From positions 1-56,647 of the IMG/VR virus record IMGVR_UViG_3300025759_014178: a stretch of DNA of 56,647 nt; one strand, 5' to 3'. Under the pieces are notes generated by a model that was not told the origin of the DNA, ran no database searches, and saw only the letters and a list, made by a program, of their open reading frames with translations. Source of the stretch: a virus. A program made the position numbers and the translations under genes. Positions 36,068 to 42,952 of this stretch are shown here, piece by piece. The stretch's first letter is position 1; each line of letters opens with the position of its first letter.

Positions 36068-36279
36068 GCGGCGTCCTCCTCCATTTCATCATGCCAAGTT
36101 TTAGGCTCTCGGCTCATAAGCTTAGCTGCGTGCGCCGCCACTCCCTCATGACTAAACCGGTAAGCGTGACAGTGTGGACAAATAGCAACGTGGCGAGTTA
36201 CGATTGAACTGCACCCATGGCAAATTTTGTAAGCGCTGCTGTTATTGATGATTTTTAAACCTTGTTCTTGTCGATTCAT
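36064..36279 (-). CDS. Zinc-ribbon protein
   Basis: This 71-residue protein has two knuckles, ICHGCSS and ICPHCHAY, 14 residues apart, forming a four-cysteine zinc ribbon in the middle. A charged C-terminus follows. It lies immediately downstream of the repeat-rich non-coding region and overlaps the SLOG gene. It could be a small nucleic-acid or protein-binding adaptor for the SLOG protein. The family is not identified further. Confidence 0.72.
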   Translation of the reverse strand: MNRQEQGLKIINNSSAYKICHGCSSIVTRHVAICPHCHAYRFSHEGVAAHAAKLMSREPKTWHDEMEEDAA

Positions 36280-36376
36280 TTCTAAAGAAGAAAGCTTAAT
36301 TCCACGGTTTTGTGAATCAAGTCAAAACCCAAATTTCTTGTCTGCCCCCCCCCAAAGAAAAAAGAGGGTAACGTAT

Positions 36377-36426
36377 TGTTCTGTCCTGTTCTGTCCTGTC
36401 CCGTCTTGTACTGTTATGTAGGTGGA
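36377..36426. repeat. 10-bp-periodic repeat tract
   Basis: TGTTCTGTCC occurs twice in tandem (36377, 36387), followed in phase by TGTCCCGTCT, TGTACTGTTA and TGTAGGTGGA, so TGT recurs every ten bases. Similar words, including CTGTTATGT, occur inside the replisome-organizer gene near 47271-47320. Confidence 0.8.
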
Positions 36427-36441
36427 GACAAATCTATCGGG

Positions 36442-36470
36442 CTCGGAGTCCACTCGGAGTCGGCTCGGAT
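36442..36470. repeat. Three CTCGGA repeats with 11-bp spacing
   Basis: CTCGGAGTC starts at 36442 and 36453, and CTCGGAT at 36464, each 11 bp apart, placing the words on the same face of the helix. The same word, CTCGGAGT, occurs twice with the same 11-bp spacing at 47349 and 47360. Confidence 0.85.
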
Positions 36471-36485
36471 TTCGGGAAGGTAACG

Positions 36486-36527
36486 GTTCGCAAACCAGTC
36501 CGCAGGTACGTCCGCAAATCGTCCGCT
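36486..36527. repeat. Four GTYCGC iterons
   Basis: GTTCGCA starts at 36486, GTCCGCA at 36498 and 36510, and GTCCGCT at 36521. Spacing is 12, 12 and 11 bp, about one helical turn, immediately followed by AT-rich DNA. Confidence 0.82.
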
Positions 36528-36615
36528 TAAATAGAAACTTCTTAAATACAACCCCTGAATAACGACCGGATAGTCATGCTACATGCAATTTCCGACAGTG
36601 CATCTCAACCTGAGC

Positions 36616-37365
36616 TCACTTGAGGTAGCCGGCAATCGAGCCCGTGATTTTTGCGTTCGAGTGCTCAATTGCACACCGCAAAATCATGATCGATCCCTCA
36701 CTCATTCCAGGTAGGGCTGAAATTGGAATGATGGCTGAAGATTGTTTGCCATGCACGTCGAATGTTTCATACCAAATTCCTGTAGCAGGATTGTATTGGT
36801 AAAATTGGAAATTCAAATTTTGTGTGGCGTCGTCGTTAAAAATCGTAAGCTGGTCGCAAACAAAAGATTTCCCAGCAGGCACTGCAACAGCGCAAAACGC
36901 GCTGACGTTTGTGCCTAGCTCAATATTGATCAAGGGCGCCGCCGGAACTCCAGCAGTAAAGGTGCCTGTCCCGGACCAAATAGATCCAACATTGGAACCT
37001 CCTGTGCCAACTTCAATTACCTCCAATTTGGTCACGATGTAAAAAGTCCCAGATGTGGCAACGGCTGTTTGACCATTCAGGTTTACATTTTCAATCAAGA
37101 CCTCGAGGTTCTCGTCTAGCCCAGTGACTTGGACAACCCAGGCCCCTGTTCCGCTTGTCAAAACATCATCTCCACTTGTAGAAGCAATTTTGACCTGAGC
37201 TGGTGTTGCAATTAAAGATTGAATGTTCGCAGTGATGTCGGCGACATCTGTGCCTGAAAACAAGGGCCGTAAATCTGTGGTGACGCTGTGCGTGTTACCA
37301 ATCGCAACAATTTTCCCAATTCTGTCAGAGACAGTTGGGATCCTGCGAATAAAAGTGCTCATCAA
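36616..37365 (-). CDS. Putative virion surface or decoration protein
   Basis: This 249-residue protein is beta-rich, with many Gly, Thr, Ser and Val residues (SGDDVLTSGTGAWVVQVTGL, GGSNVGSIWSGTGTFTAGVP). The C-terminal half resembles an immunoglobulin-like or jelly-roll sheet protein (NDDATQNLNFQFYQYNPATGIW). Such proteins often decorate heads or form short head fibres. It shares ATGA with the upstream 91-residue gene. The family is not recognised with certainty. Confidence 0.6.
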   Translation of the reverse strand: MMSTFIRRIPTVSDRIGKIVAIGNTHSVTTDLRPLFSGTDVADITANIQSLIATPAQVKIASTSGDDVLTSGTGAWVVQVTGLDENLEVLIENVNLNGQTAVATSGTFYIVTKLEVIEVGTGGSNVGSIWSGTGTFTAGVPAAPLINIELGTNVSAFCAVAVPAGKSFVCDQLTIFNDDATQNLNFQFYQYNPATGIWYETFDVHGKQSSAIIPISALPGMSEGSIMILRCAIEHSNAKITGSIAGYLK

Positions 37366-37637
37366 ACGCGCTTGCTTGCGCCAGTGTTAAAACCAGCTCC
37401 GCGTTGTTCTCGGACCCCAAAAGTAAACTCGAGGGTAGTTGGCACGGTGCAGTCGTAATCAAACTGAATCTGATCTCCAATATCAACAGCGGTGAATGTA
37501 ATTGATTCGCCGGACGCTAGAGATTTACCAGCAACTGTTCCGGCACTGGCGCCAGTGTTCTCAACCAATACGGTGACGCCTCCACGCCAGGTTCCCGATT
37601 CATTGGTCTTAGTCTCAGTTTTGTGAACTTGCCTCAT
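37362..37637 (-). CDS. Small beta-rich protein, unknown
   Basis: This 91-residue protein has alternating hydrophobic strands (GGVTVLVENTGAS, ESITFTAVDIGDQIQFDYD, TLEFTFGVRE), looking like a small beta-sandwich. Overlap with the next gene suggests the two are made together, perhaps as a head-decoration pair. It starts opposite the endolysin gene; the 55-bp gap must contain both promoters, and a TTGACA word lies about 23 bp upstream on the minus strand. Confidence 0.6.
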   Translation of the reverse strand: MRQVHKTETKTNESGTWRGGVTVLVENTGASAGTVAGKSLASGESITFTAVDIGDQIQFDYDCTVPTTLEFTFGVREQRGAGFNTGASKRV

Positions 37638-37692
37638 AGGGCATTCCTGAGTCGATCTTGATGCTTGTCAAGTCTGATCAAGTGAGTGTATC

Positions 37693-38367
37693 GTGATGTT
37701 GATGAAGAATCACAACACTCAACTTTGGAAAAAAGTCCAGACGGCGATAATCGATTCCGGTTTTCCGCTTCCCAAATACGGGGCCGATGGAGAACCTGGG
37801 GAAGAAACAGCAAACGCCATGCTGTTGCTTATTCGGGCGTATTTGGATCGAATCAATTCCGATTCGCCATTAGACGATGCAGCAATGTCATCAAAAATTG
37901 ATGCCAGAACTTCTCTGAACATCGGAACGCTATTGCCAAAAGTTCAGCCTACGTTTTTGCAACTTGCTCTTTTGGGTAAAAAAATTGCAGCGGCGCAAAA
38001 TCTTGATTACCGCATGATTTCTGGGACTAGGTCCTACGAGGAACAGAACAAGCTATACGCCAAGGGTCGCACAACAGCCGGCCCAAAAGTCACAAATGCT
38101 CGAGGTGGATACAGTCGGCACAACTTCGGGATCGCGGGTGACTTCGGGGTGTTCGACAAAGAGGGCCAATACCTGGATTCGGGCAATCCGTCGCTCGCTT
38201 CCCAGATCCACCAAGCGGTGGCCGAAGAGGTGAAGGCCCGAAAGATAAACATCGACTGGGGCGGTGACTGGAAGTCATTTGTTGATGAGCCGCATTTCGA
38301 GTATCGAACCGGCCTTTCAACAAGACAACTTCGAGAGCGAGTTCAAGCAGGAAAGGATATCGTATGA
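37693..38367 (+). CDS. Endolysin: M15-type peptidase with N-terminal binding region
   Basis: This protein has up to 224 residues. The first about 55 residues (IDSGFPLPKYGADGEPGEET) resemble a peptidoglycan-binding repeat. From about residue 105, MISGTRSYEEQNKLYAKGRT, SRHNFGIAGDFGVF and DEPHFEYRTG form the Peptidase_M15 (VanY/L-Ala-D-Glu peptidase) core. His and Asp of the second block and His of the third are zinc ligands. It cleaves peptidoglycan cross-bridges or stems at lysis. Starts at GTG 37693, ATG 37696 and ATG 37702 are all possible. Its stop overlaps the next gene by four bases. Confidence 0.9.
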   Translation: MMLMKNHNTQLWKKVQTAIIDSGFPLPKYGADGEPGEETANAMLLLIRAYLDRINSDSPLDDAAMSSKIDARTSLNIGTLLPKVQPTFLQLALLGKKIAAAQNLDYRMISGTRSYEEQNKLYAKGRTTAGPKVTNARGGYSRHNFGIAGDFGVFDKEGQYLDSGNPSLASQIHQAVAEEVKARKINIDWGGDWKSFVDEPHFEYRTGLSTRQLRERVQAGKDIV

Positions 38368-38840
38368 AAGTTCTTTTATTCAGAGGACGCGGTTTTATGT
38401 CTGCGGCGATCCGGTGGCAGTCTCGATCGATATACAGCCACGCTGCGATTCAACTTAGGGATGGATCGATCATTGAGTCATGGCAGGGCGACGGCGTCCG
38501 GCAAAAAATACTAACTGACTGGAAAGGGATCGATGCGTTTGACATCGTGAACGCCCCTGATATCGGGATCGAACTTGACGAAGATGGATGCGAAGAGTTT
38601 TTACGCGCCCAAATCGGGAAAGACTACGACTACTCTTCCGTTTTAAGGTTTGTCTCTCGGCGAAAAGGAGGAAACCCGAACCGGTGGTTTTGTTCTGAAT
38701 TGGTTTTCTCTGCTCTAGGTTACGCTGGCGTTGACTTGTTTGAGCGGTGCGAGCCATGGCGAGTGTCACCCGGCATGTTGGTCTACTCACCGTTTCTTTC
38801 TCGCGCCCAGAGATATGCTGTGTTGCGTCCGCGCTTTTAG
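38364..38840 (+). CDS. Permuted papain-like (YiiX/NlpC-superfamily) enzyme
   Basis: This is a 158-residue protein. SIYSHAAIQLRDGSIIESW (about residues 23-41) supplies the catalytic His on a strand, and WFCSELVFSALGYAG (about 108-122) supplies the nucleophilic Cys on a helix. This His-before-Cys order is that of circularly permuted NlpC/P60 enzymes. Members act on lipids, amides or peptidoglycan. Overlap with the endolysin gene suggests a role in lysis or envelope passage. No signal peptide is present. Confidence 0.82.
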   Translation: MKVLLFRGRGFMSAAIRWQSRSIYSHAAIQLRDGSIIESWQGDGVRQKILTDWKGIDAFDIVNAPDIGIELDEDGCEEFLRAQIGKDYDYSSVLRFVSRRKGGNPNRWFCSELVFSALGYAGVDLFERCEPWRVSPGMLVYSPFLSRAQRYAVLRPRF

Positions 38841-38870
38841 TAGCTGAATTTTTCAGTGCAGGGATTTAAC

Positions 38871-38902
38871 AAAAAAAAGGGCCTCCTCCGAAGAGAAGAC
38901 CC
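38871..38902 (-). terminator. Intrinsic terminator, minus strand
   Basis: On the minus strand 38902-38893 pairs with 38888-38879 in a 10-bp GC-rich stem with a TTCG loop, followed directly by eight T's (38878-38871). It lies about 47 bases after the stop of the gene ending at 38949 and separates that unit from the converging lysis genes. Confidence 0.9.
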
Positions 38903-38948
38903 TCAAAATGCCGTAGTAGGCTTTTACTGTTATTTTTGATCGCGGCGG

Positions 38949-39164
38949 TTAATCGTATTCTTTGAAATTCATCGCCTCCTCGTTTTCATCATAGCCGGCA
39001 TAGTAGGCTTCGATTTCCTCTGCGGTCATATCATCCGCATCGACTTTGGGGGAGGTCATTGACCCAACCTCATAGTAATGGGGACTACCATTACGGCCAT
39101 AGTAGGAATCAGCTGCGCCTCTGTCATAAGGGCCGCCGTGTCTTTTGTCGTATTTTTTGCTCAT
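38949..39164 (-). CDS. Small conserved phage protein (DRGxADSYYGR type)
   Basis: This 71-residue protein is read from the ATG at 39164; a longer frame to 39275 would run through the stop region of the upstream gene. RHGGPYDRGAADSYYGRNG followed by PHYY is a motif I remember from small uncharacterised phage and plasmid proteins. The C-terminus is acidic (DADDMTAEEIEAYYAGYDEN). The function is unknown. It ends before a good terminator. Confidence 0.72.
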   Translation of the reverse strand: MSKKYDKRHGGPYDRGAADSYYGRNGSPHYYEVGSMTSPKVDADDMTAEEIEAYYAGYDENEEAMNFKEYD

Positions 39165-39196
39165 AGTTATTTCTTGACAAAGCCTTCTTGGGAGAC

Positions 39197-39787
39197 CTAT
39201 CGGTTGATACATTCTTCGGATTCGACGTAGGAGCCCATTTCGGCGAGGACTTGGGCAAACTTGATCGGGCCGCAACTATTGGCCACCTGATCGTTAAAAG
39301 ACTCAACAACACGGCCGTGGCGCTCTTCTAGTCTGGCGCGGTTTTCGGGAGTCCATTTGATCTTGAAAACGTGCCAGCCACCATTGTCGTATTCATGGCC
39401 GTCAAAACGAACCCAAGACTTTCCGGCGACTTGTCGCTTGTCCTTTTGGCGCCTTAGGGTCAACTCAGCCAATTCCGCGAGGAACCAGTACATGTCGGGA
39501 TTAAGGTCGAAGCCGCTTTTGGTGTGAGCGGTCGGAGCAGACGCAATAGCTTTTTGAAGATCGTCAAGAGCCTTAACTGCCTTTGGGTCCTCAACCCCGT
39601 AGGGGGCATCGTCGGTGGCCTTGGTCCTGACCGGACGCCAGTCGACCGGATCGCCATGCCCCCGATTGGAGAGTTCAGCGACAGGTTTGTTGTCGATGTA
39701 GAGTCGGCCCGTAAAAGCCAACGTTTCCTCTGAAAGAGAAAGGGCTGGCTTGAAGGACTTGATTTCGATGGTTGGGTTGTATTTCAT
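39197..39787 (-). CDS. Hypothetical protein, 196 residues
   Basis: No family is recognised. The protein begins with a strand-rich segment (SFKPALSLSEETLAFTGRLYIDNKPVAEL), has a central region with GDPVDWRPV, and ends in a helical part containing ENRARLEERHGRVVESFN. Several Trp, His and Asp residues could form an active site, but none is diagnostic. The start is preceded at 6-16 bases by the recurrent AACCTACTTA leader motif. Confidence 0.7.
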   Translation of the reverse strand: MKYNPTIEIKSFKPALSLSEETLAFTGRLYIDNKPVAELSNRGHGDPVDWRPVRTKATDDAPYGVEDPKAVKALDDLQKAIASAPTAHTKSGFDLNPDMYWFLAELAELTLRRQKDKRQVAGKSWVRFDGHEYDNGGWHVFKIKWTPENRARLEERHGRVVESFNDQVANSCGPIKFAQVLAEMGSYVESEECINR

Positions 39788-39792
39788 AATGA

Positions 39793-39803
39793 TAAGTAGG
39801 TTG
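39793..39803 (-). promoter_or_regulatory. AACCTACTTA leader motif, copy 1
   Basis: On the minus strand CAACCTACTTA lies just before the ATG at 39787, with seven bases between CCTACT and ATG. It is one of six copies next to start codons between 39.8 and 51.4 kb. Confidence 0.6.
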
Positions 39804-39830
39804 GGTTTGGAAATATTGGTAAAAGTGGTT

Positions 39831-39857
39831 GGGGCGCCCCCGTGGATGAGGCGCCCC
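39831..39857 (-). terminator. GC-rich hairpin between two minus-strand genes
   Basis: GGGGCGCC (39831-39838) pairs perfectly with GGCGCCCC (39850-39857) around an 11-base loop, eight bases after the stop at 39866. There is only a weak pyrimidine tract beyond it, so it may be a terminator or a processing hairpin. Confidence 0.6.
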
Positions 39858-39865
39858 TTGTGCGG

Positions 39866-40168
39866 TTAGGCGGTCAGGCCGTTTTCCCCGATCACGATTG
39901 GCTCCTCAATCGAGCGTTTGCGAACCACGACGCGGTCATGCGCGGGACGAACGTGGGCGGGAACCGAGACTTCGTCACGATGATCGACCACGACTTCCCT
40001 GCCTTCGGACGGGAGAGTTACAATTCCGCCGGAACCAAGCAGCCCCTTGAGGGTTGCCTGTTGGCGCTTGATCTTGGACTCAAGCTCGCGCTGGGCAGCT
40101 TTGAGTTCAAGTAGACGACGCGCACGAGCGCGGATGGACTGAATTTCTGAACGACTGAGGTTTGACAT
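39866..40168 (-). CDS. Coiled-coil hypothetical protein
   Basis: This is a 100-residue protein. Residues 5-45 are a long basic coiled coil (ARARRLLELKAAQRELESKI), followed by a short beta segment GGIVTLPSEGREVVVDHRD. The function is unknown; a small DNA-associated or regulatory role is possible. It is preceded by a leader motif (40173-40184) and a good minus-strand promoter at 40214-40242, and followed by a hairpin. It may head an early transcript. Confidence 0.68.
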   Translation of the reverse strand: MSNLSRSEIQSIRARARRLLELKAAQRELESKIKRQQATLKGLLGSGGIVTLPSEGREVVVDHRDEVSVPAHVRPAHDRVVVRKRSIEEPIVIGENGLTA

Positions 40169-40172
40169 ATTA

Positions 40173-40184
40173 GGTAGTAGGTTT
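40173..40184 (-). promoter_or_regulatory. AAACCTACT leader motif, copy 2
   Basis: On the minus strand AAACCTACTACC precedes the ATG at 40168, with seven bases between CCTACT and the start codon. Confidence 0.6.
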
Positions 40185-40213
40185 GGGTTAAAGCAATGTT
40201 TGCTTTGCGGTGT

Positions 40214-40242
40214 ATTAAAACACGACTGCGTGTAATCGTCAA
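40214..40242 (-). promoter_or_regulatory. Sigma-70-type promoter, minus strand
   Basis: TTGACG (40242-40237) and TTTAAT (40219-40214) are separated by exactly 17 bases. The promoter would start transcription near 40206, about 38 bases upstream of the gene at 40168. Confidence 0.65.
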
Positions 40243-40290
40243 CATCAAATGATGATTTTTTTCATTTTTAGTCCACACTGCTTTGTGCTT

Positions 40291-40626
40291 ATGCTCTTGC
40301 CAGATCCATTTTCGGATTTAATCGGATCCTCCGATGTCGCAGAGTTGTGCGAAATTATGATTGTGGAACACGTTGAGCAGTTGTATGGCCGAATGATAAC
40401 CAGGTCTGAGTTTTGGGAAGGTTTCGATTGGAAACTCGACAAGGAATACAATGATGTTCATCGGCCTCGACGCGGCAGGGCTTGGTTTTTTTGGAAAAGT
40501 GAACCAATTGTAAGATTGGAGTATGAGCTTGAGCCAGCCATTGGAAGTGAAGGGTTTGAGTTTTCGGCTTGCCGGCCTTCGGCAAACAGAACAAAATATC
40601 ATGCCAGCAAAAAAAACACCATCTAG
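40291..40626 (+). CDS. Hypothetical small protein upstream of the small-terminase-like gene
   Basis: This protein has 111 residues from the ATG at 40291; an in-frame ATG at 40249 would add 14 hydrophobic residues. The body is acidic and aromatic (EFWEGFDWKLDKEYNDV, AWFFWKSEPIVRLEYELEP). No family is recognised. Its 3' end overlaps the next gene by 26 bases in another frame, so it may be genuine but weakly conserved. Confidence 0.45.
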   Translation: MLLPDPFSDLIGSSDVAELCEIMIVEHVEQLYGRMITRSEFWEGFDWKLDKEYNDVHRPRRGRAWFFWKSEPIVRLEYELEPAIGSEGFEFSACRPSANRTKYHASKKNTI

Positions 40627-40999
40627 CAAGAACACATCAGTTGCAAAAGCGAAACTTGAAGCTAACAAGGCACAGGCCCTCGCCAGAATGTCTATGCTGG
40701 AGCTTTTAGAGAGCGCCGTCGATAACCGAGGCATTCCTCTTAACGACAAAGTGGTAACCGTCCTGGTTGATGCAATGGAAGCGGAAAAGGAAGACGGGCA
40801 GCCCGATCACGCAATCCGTCTGCGAAGCGCTGAACAATTCATGAACCGCACTTTGGGTTTGCCGGTTAAGAGAGAAGAAAAGATCCACCGCACGGTTACA
40901 ACTGATGACGATGTGCAAGAATTACTCAATACGTCGGAAGCATTTCGCGAAACCGTGGAAAAAATGCTTGATAAGGCGAAAACTGTTGCTGATGTTTAG
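40601..40999 (+). CDS. Putative small terminase-like DNA-binding protein
   Basis: This protein has 132 residues from the ATG at 40601. A Lys-rich, disordered N-terminus (PAKKTPSSKNTSVAKAKLE) is followed by helices MSMLELLESAVDNRGIPLNDKVVTVLVDAMEAE and an acidic C-terminal coiled segment. Size and helical layout suit a small terminase or DNA-binding packaging factor. However, it is 10 kb away from the large terminase gene and has no diagnostic motif, so this is only a suggestion. Confidence 0.5.
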   Translation: MPAKKTPSSKNTSVAKAKLEANKAQALARMSMLELLESAVDNRGIPLNDKVVTVLVDAMEAEKEDGQPDHAIRLRSAEQFMNRTLGLPVKREEKIHRTVTTDDDVQELLNTSEAFRETVEKMLDKAKTVADV

Positions 41000-41040
41000 T
41001 CGGCTAGGGACGCCGCTGGATTAAAGCAACCATATTAGGC

Positions 41041-41060
41041 GTGACAGCCGGAGAGACGGC
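41041..41060 (+). promoter_or_regulatory. Conserved hairpin element, copy 1
   Basis: GTGACA is followed by GCCG-GAGAGA-CGGC, a 4-bp GC stem with a purine loop. It lies upstream of the C5 methyltransferase gene. A copy with one base change lies at 43134-43153 upstream of ssb. Confidence 0.6.
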
Positions 41061-41062
41061 AT

Positions 41063-41073
41063 AAACCTACTCA
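41063..41073 (+). promoter_or_regulatory. AAACCTACT leader motif, copy 3 (plus strand)
   Basis: AAACCTACTCA occurs seven bases before the ATG at 41079 and twelve before the methyltransferase ATG at 41084. This is the only plus-strand copy adjacent to a start codon. Confidence 0.58.
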
Positions 41074-41083
41074 CCAATATGTC

Positions 41084-41665
41084 ATGGCACTACAACAAGA
41101 ATCTCCTCGAGAGCTCGCTCTCTTCGCAGGAGCAGGAGGGGGGCTCCTCGCCTCAGAACTCTACCTTAACTGGCGAACCGTCTGCGCGGTCGAATACGAG
41201 CCTTACCGGATCGAACGACTCCTCCAAAGGCAAGAAGAACAGCACCTCTGCCCGTTCCCGATCTGGGACGACGTCACGACATTCGACGGGAGACCATGGC
41301 GTGGACAAGTGGATATTATTTCTGGTGGATTCCCGTGTCAAGACGTCAGCATCAGTGGCACCGGTGATGGACTCCGAGGATCCCGATCGGGTCTCTGGGA
41401 TCACATGGCAAGGATTATCGATGAAGTTCGACCCGGAAACGTTTGGATTGAAAACTCACCACAGCTTATTCGAAGAGGCCTTGGACGAATACTCTGTGAT
41501 CTTGCCGCCGTGGGGTATGATGCTACGTGGGGAGTTGTTTCAGCGCGAGACGCCGGAGCCCCACACCTTCGCAAAAGAGCATGGGTCCTTGGGTGGCTGG
41601 GCGACCCCGAAGAAAAGAGACTGGAAGGATACAGCCGGAACCTCAAAGACCGGTGTGAATCCTGA
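41084..41665 (+). CDS. C5 cytosine DNA methyltransferase, catalytic N-terminal part
   Basis: This is a 193-residue protein. ALFAGAGGGLLASEL (residues 12-26) is motif I, VDIISGGFPCQDVSISG (about 77-93) is motif IV with the catalytic Cys, VWIENSPQLIRRGLG (about 120-134) is motif VI, and DAGAPHLRKRAWVLG (about 156-170) is motif VIII. The frame then closes before the target-recognition domain and motifs IX-X, which are found in the overlapping frame downstream. It may work with the next product or be joined to it by frameshifting. It is GC-rich relative to neighbouring small genes. A second, complete C5 methyltransferase sits in the giant protein. Confidence 0.9.
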   Translation: MALQQESPRELALFAGAGGGLLASELYLNWRTVCAVEYEPYRIERLLQRQEEQHLCPFPIWDDVTTFDGRPWRGQVDIISGGFPCQDVSISGTGDGLRGSRSGLWDHMARIIDEVRPGNVWIENSPQLIRRGLGRILCDLAAVGYDATWGVVSARDAGAPHLRKRAWVLGWLGDPEEKRLEGYSRNLKDRCES

Positions 41666-42401
41666 TGGCTCGGTAAGAGACCGTATGGATAGACTCGCCA
41701 TGCAGGTATTTCATGGCGACCCGTGGCCCATCCCCACAAAGGCCGAAGGGGAGAAAATCCCGAACCGGCCCAACTTCGGCAAGGTCGGGCTCTCGAATAA
41801 CCCTCGCATTGTGGGGGAGCCTGACCGACCCAAAGGCCGGAAGGGGCAGTCGCTCGACTCGATCAAGAATATTCCGACTCCAACCAAGGGAGACGCGAAA
41901 TCCTCGGGGAGTCGCAACACCCCTGACTCGAAAGCCAACGCGGGAGTGAGTTTGACCGATTTTATCAAAGGCGATGGTGGGACCGGCCGCAGTGAACGTT
42001 ACGAGGCTGAATTTGTCGGTGAATTTTTCCCGACCCCGACCAAGGACGCCGCCAACGAGCGGAACGCCCCCTACAAGCAGGGAGGAACCTCGCTGTCGAC
42101 GGCGGTCAAACCCAAGGATGAATCCGTTGACAAACCAGGTCAGTTGAATCCCGATTGGGTTGAGTGGCTTATGGGATGGCCGGTCGGGTGGACCTCACGC
42201 GACCCCCTCGCGGACATGACCCCGCTTCCATGGGGTAAGGATCCCGGCGACACCGGTGAGGTCCCGAGGACCGCCCGTGACATCAGGGACAGGGTGAAGA
42301 GAATTGAGGCCATCGGTGATGGTCAAGTACCAGCGGCCGTCGCTCTCGCGGTTAGCTTGCTCAACAAAGCTAGAGAGAATATTGAAAAAATTCAGCAATG
42401 A
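41367..42401 (+). CDS. Methyltransferase C-terminal / target-recognition protein in overlapping frame
   Basis: The open frame extends back to 41079, but the part before about 41367 looks like an out-of-frame shadow of the methyltransferase. From the ATG at 41367 (or 41421) it has 344 (or 326) residues. The segment TFGLKTHHSLFEEALDEYSV with WGMMLRGELF, repeated PTPTK blocks, LNPDWVEWLMGWPVGWTS and IRDRVKRIEAIGDGQVPAAV are characteristic of the C-terminal half of phage C5 methyltransferases; the last is motif IX-X. About 300 bases are read in both frames, each yielding recognisable motifs, so a simple sequencing frameshift cannot explain it. The product ends with an ATGA overlap to the next gene. 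Confidence 0.8.
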   Translation: MDSEDPDRVSGITWQGLSMKFDPETFGLKTHHSLFEEALDEYSVILPPWGMMLRGELFQRETPEPHTFAKEHGSLGGWATPKKRDWKDTAGTSKTGVNPDGSVRDRMDRLAMQVFHGDPWPIPTKAEGEKIPNRPNFGKVGLSNNPRIVGEPDRPKGRKGQSLDSIKNIPTPTKGDAKSSGSRNTPDSKANAGVSLTDFIKGDGGTGRSERYEAEFVGEFFPTPTKDAANERNAPYKQGGTSLSTAVKPKDESVDKPGQLNPDWVEWLMGWPVGWTSRDPLADMTPLPWGKDPGDTGEVPRTARDIRDRVKRIEAIGDGQVPAAVALAVSLLNKARENIEKIQQ

Positions 42402-42952
42402 ACAAAGAACAAAAACTCGACGATCAAAAGGTGTCTGAAAAAACCAAATGCCTTATGGAGTTGGTGTCTCTAAACAAAGATATCAACAAGGCGCTTAACG
42501 CCGTTCGCTCCATGAGCAAATCAGAATACATCAAGGCGGAAAAACAAGCTGTTGATCGATATGGCCCAGACCTGCTCCACGCAGTAATTAAAAGCGAAAA
42601 CGAGAAAATTTTGGTTTTCAGCGTTGCAGACAAACACGATTGGCCAAGGCCGCCTCGTAAACTTGCAGGTCGTGATCCATGGGATATTTGTAAAACGGAA
42701 GAAGTTCAAAAAGATAAAAAGACTTGGTTGACCGATTGGGAAGAATCTCGAACGGAGCAGATCAATTGTGAAGAGCCGCCGAGCGGACAGGATACATCTT
42801 CGGCAATCAAAAAACCTAGCGAATCCATTTCCGATTCATTACAAAAGCTGGAGGAGCGCACTCAGAAATTGACGGACGCCCTGGAAGAAAAATCTGACGC
42901 AATAGTCGATGTAATTGAAGACGTTCTTCAGTTCTTAAACAAAAAATCTTGA
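42398..42952 (+). CDS. Hypothetical helical protein
   Basis: This 184-residue protein has a helical N-terminal region (CLMELVSLNKDINKALNAV), a middle with KHDWPRPPRKLAGRDPWDI, an acidic linker and a C-terminal coiled coil (SLQKLEERTQKLTDALEEK). No family is recognised. It is translationally coupled on both sides: ATGA with the methyltransferase C-terminal gene and TTGA with the next small gene. It may be an accessory subunit for the DNA-modification locus. Confidence 0.68.
   Translation: MNKEQKLDDQKVSEKTKCLMELVSLNKDINKALNAVRSMSKSEYIKAEKQAVDRYGPDLLHAVIKSENEKILVFSVADKHDWPRPPRKLAGRDPWDICKTEEVQKDKKTWLTDWEESRTEQINCEEPPSGQDTSSAIKKPSESISDSLQKLEERTQKLTDALEEKSDAIVDVIEDVLQFLNKKS

Larger units (their letters stand above)
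36280..36615. other. Repeat-rich non-coding region, candidate replication origin
   Basis: This is the largest gap without a gene. From right to left it holds an AT-rich segment (36527-36552, TTAAATAGAAACTTCTTAAATA), four GTYCGC repeats spaced 12, 12 and 11 bp, three CTCGGA repeats spaced 11 bp, a 10-bp-periodic TGTNCTGTNN tract and a run of C's (36345-36354). Near 36300-36335 a weak minus-strand promoter-like TTGACT occurs before the zinc-ribbon gene. Helically phased repeats beside AT-rich DNA are the usual form of an iteron origin; a regulatory or segregation site is the alternative. Confidence 0.55.

Noticed and set aside
36345-36354. Run of C's
   Set aside because: It is a homopolymer next to the repeats and may be a sequencing-sensitive site, but by itself shows no function.
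37638-37692. Divergent sigma-70 promoters before the endolysin and the 91-residue gene
   Set aside because: Only partial -35 words with poor -10 matches; location is plausible, sequence support insufficient.
41079-41366. First 96 codons of the long second frame of the methyltransferase locus
   Set aside because: The reading is Ser/Lys-rich without family features and fully overlaps catalytic motifs I and IV in the other frame; treated as a shadow, so the gene start was placed at 41367.
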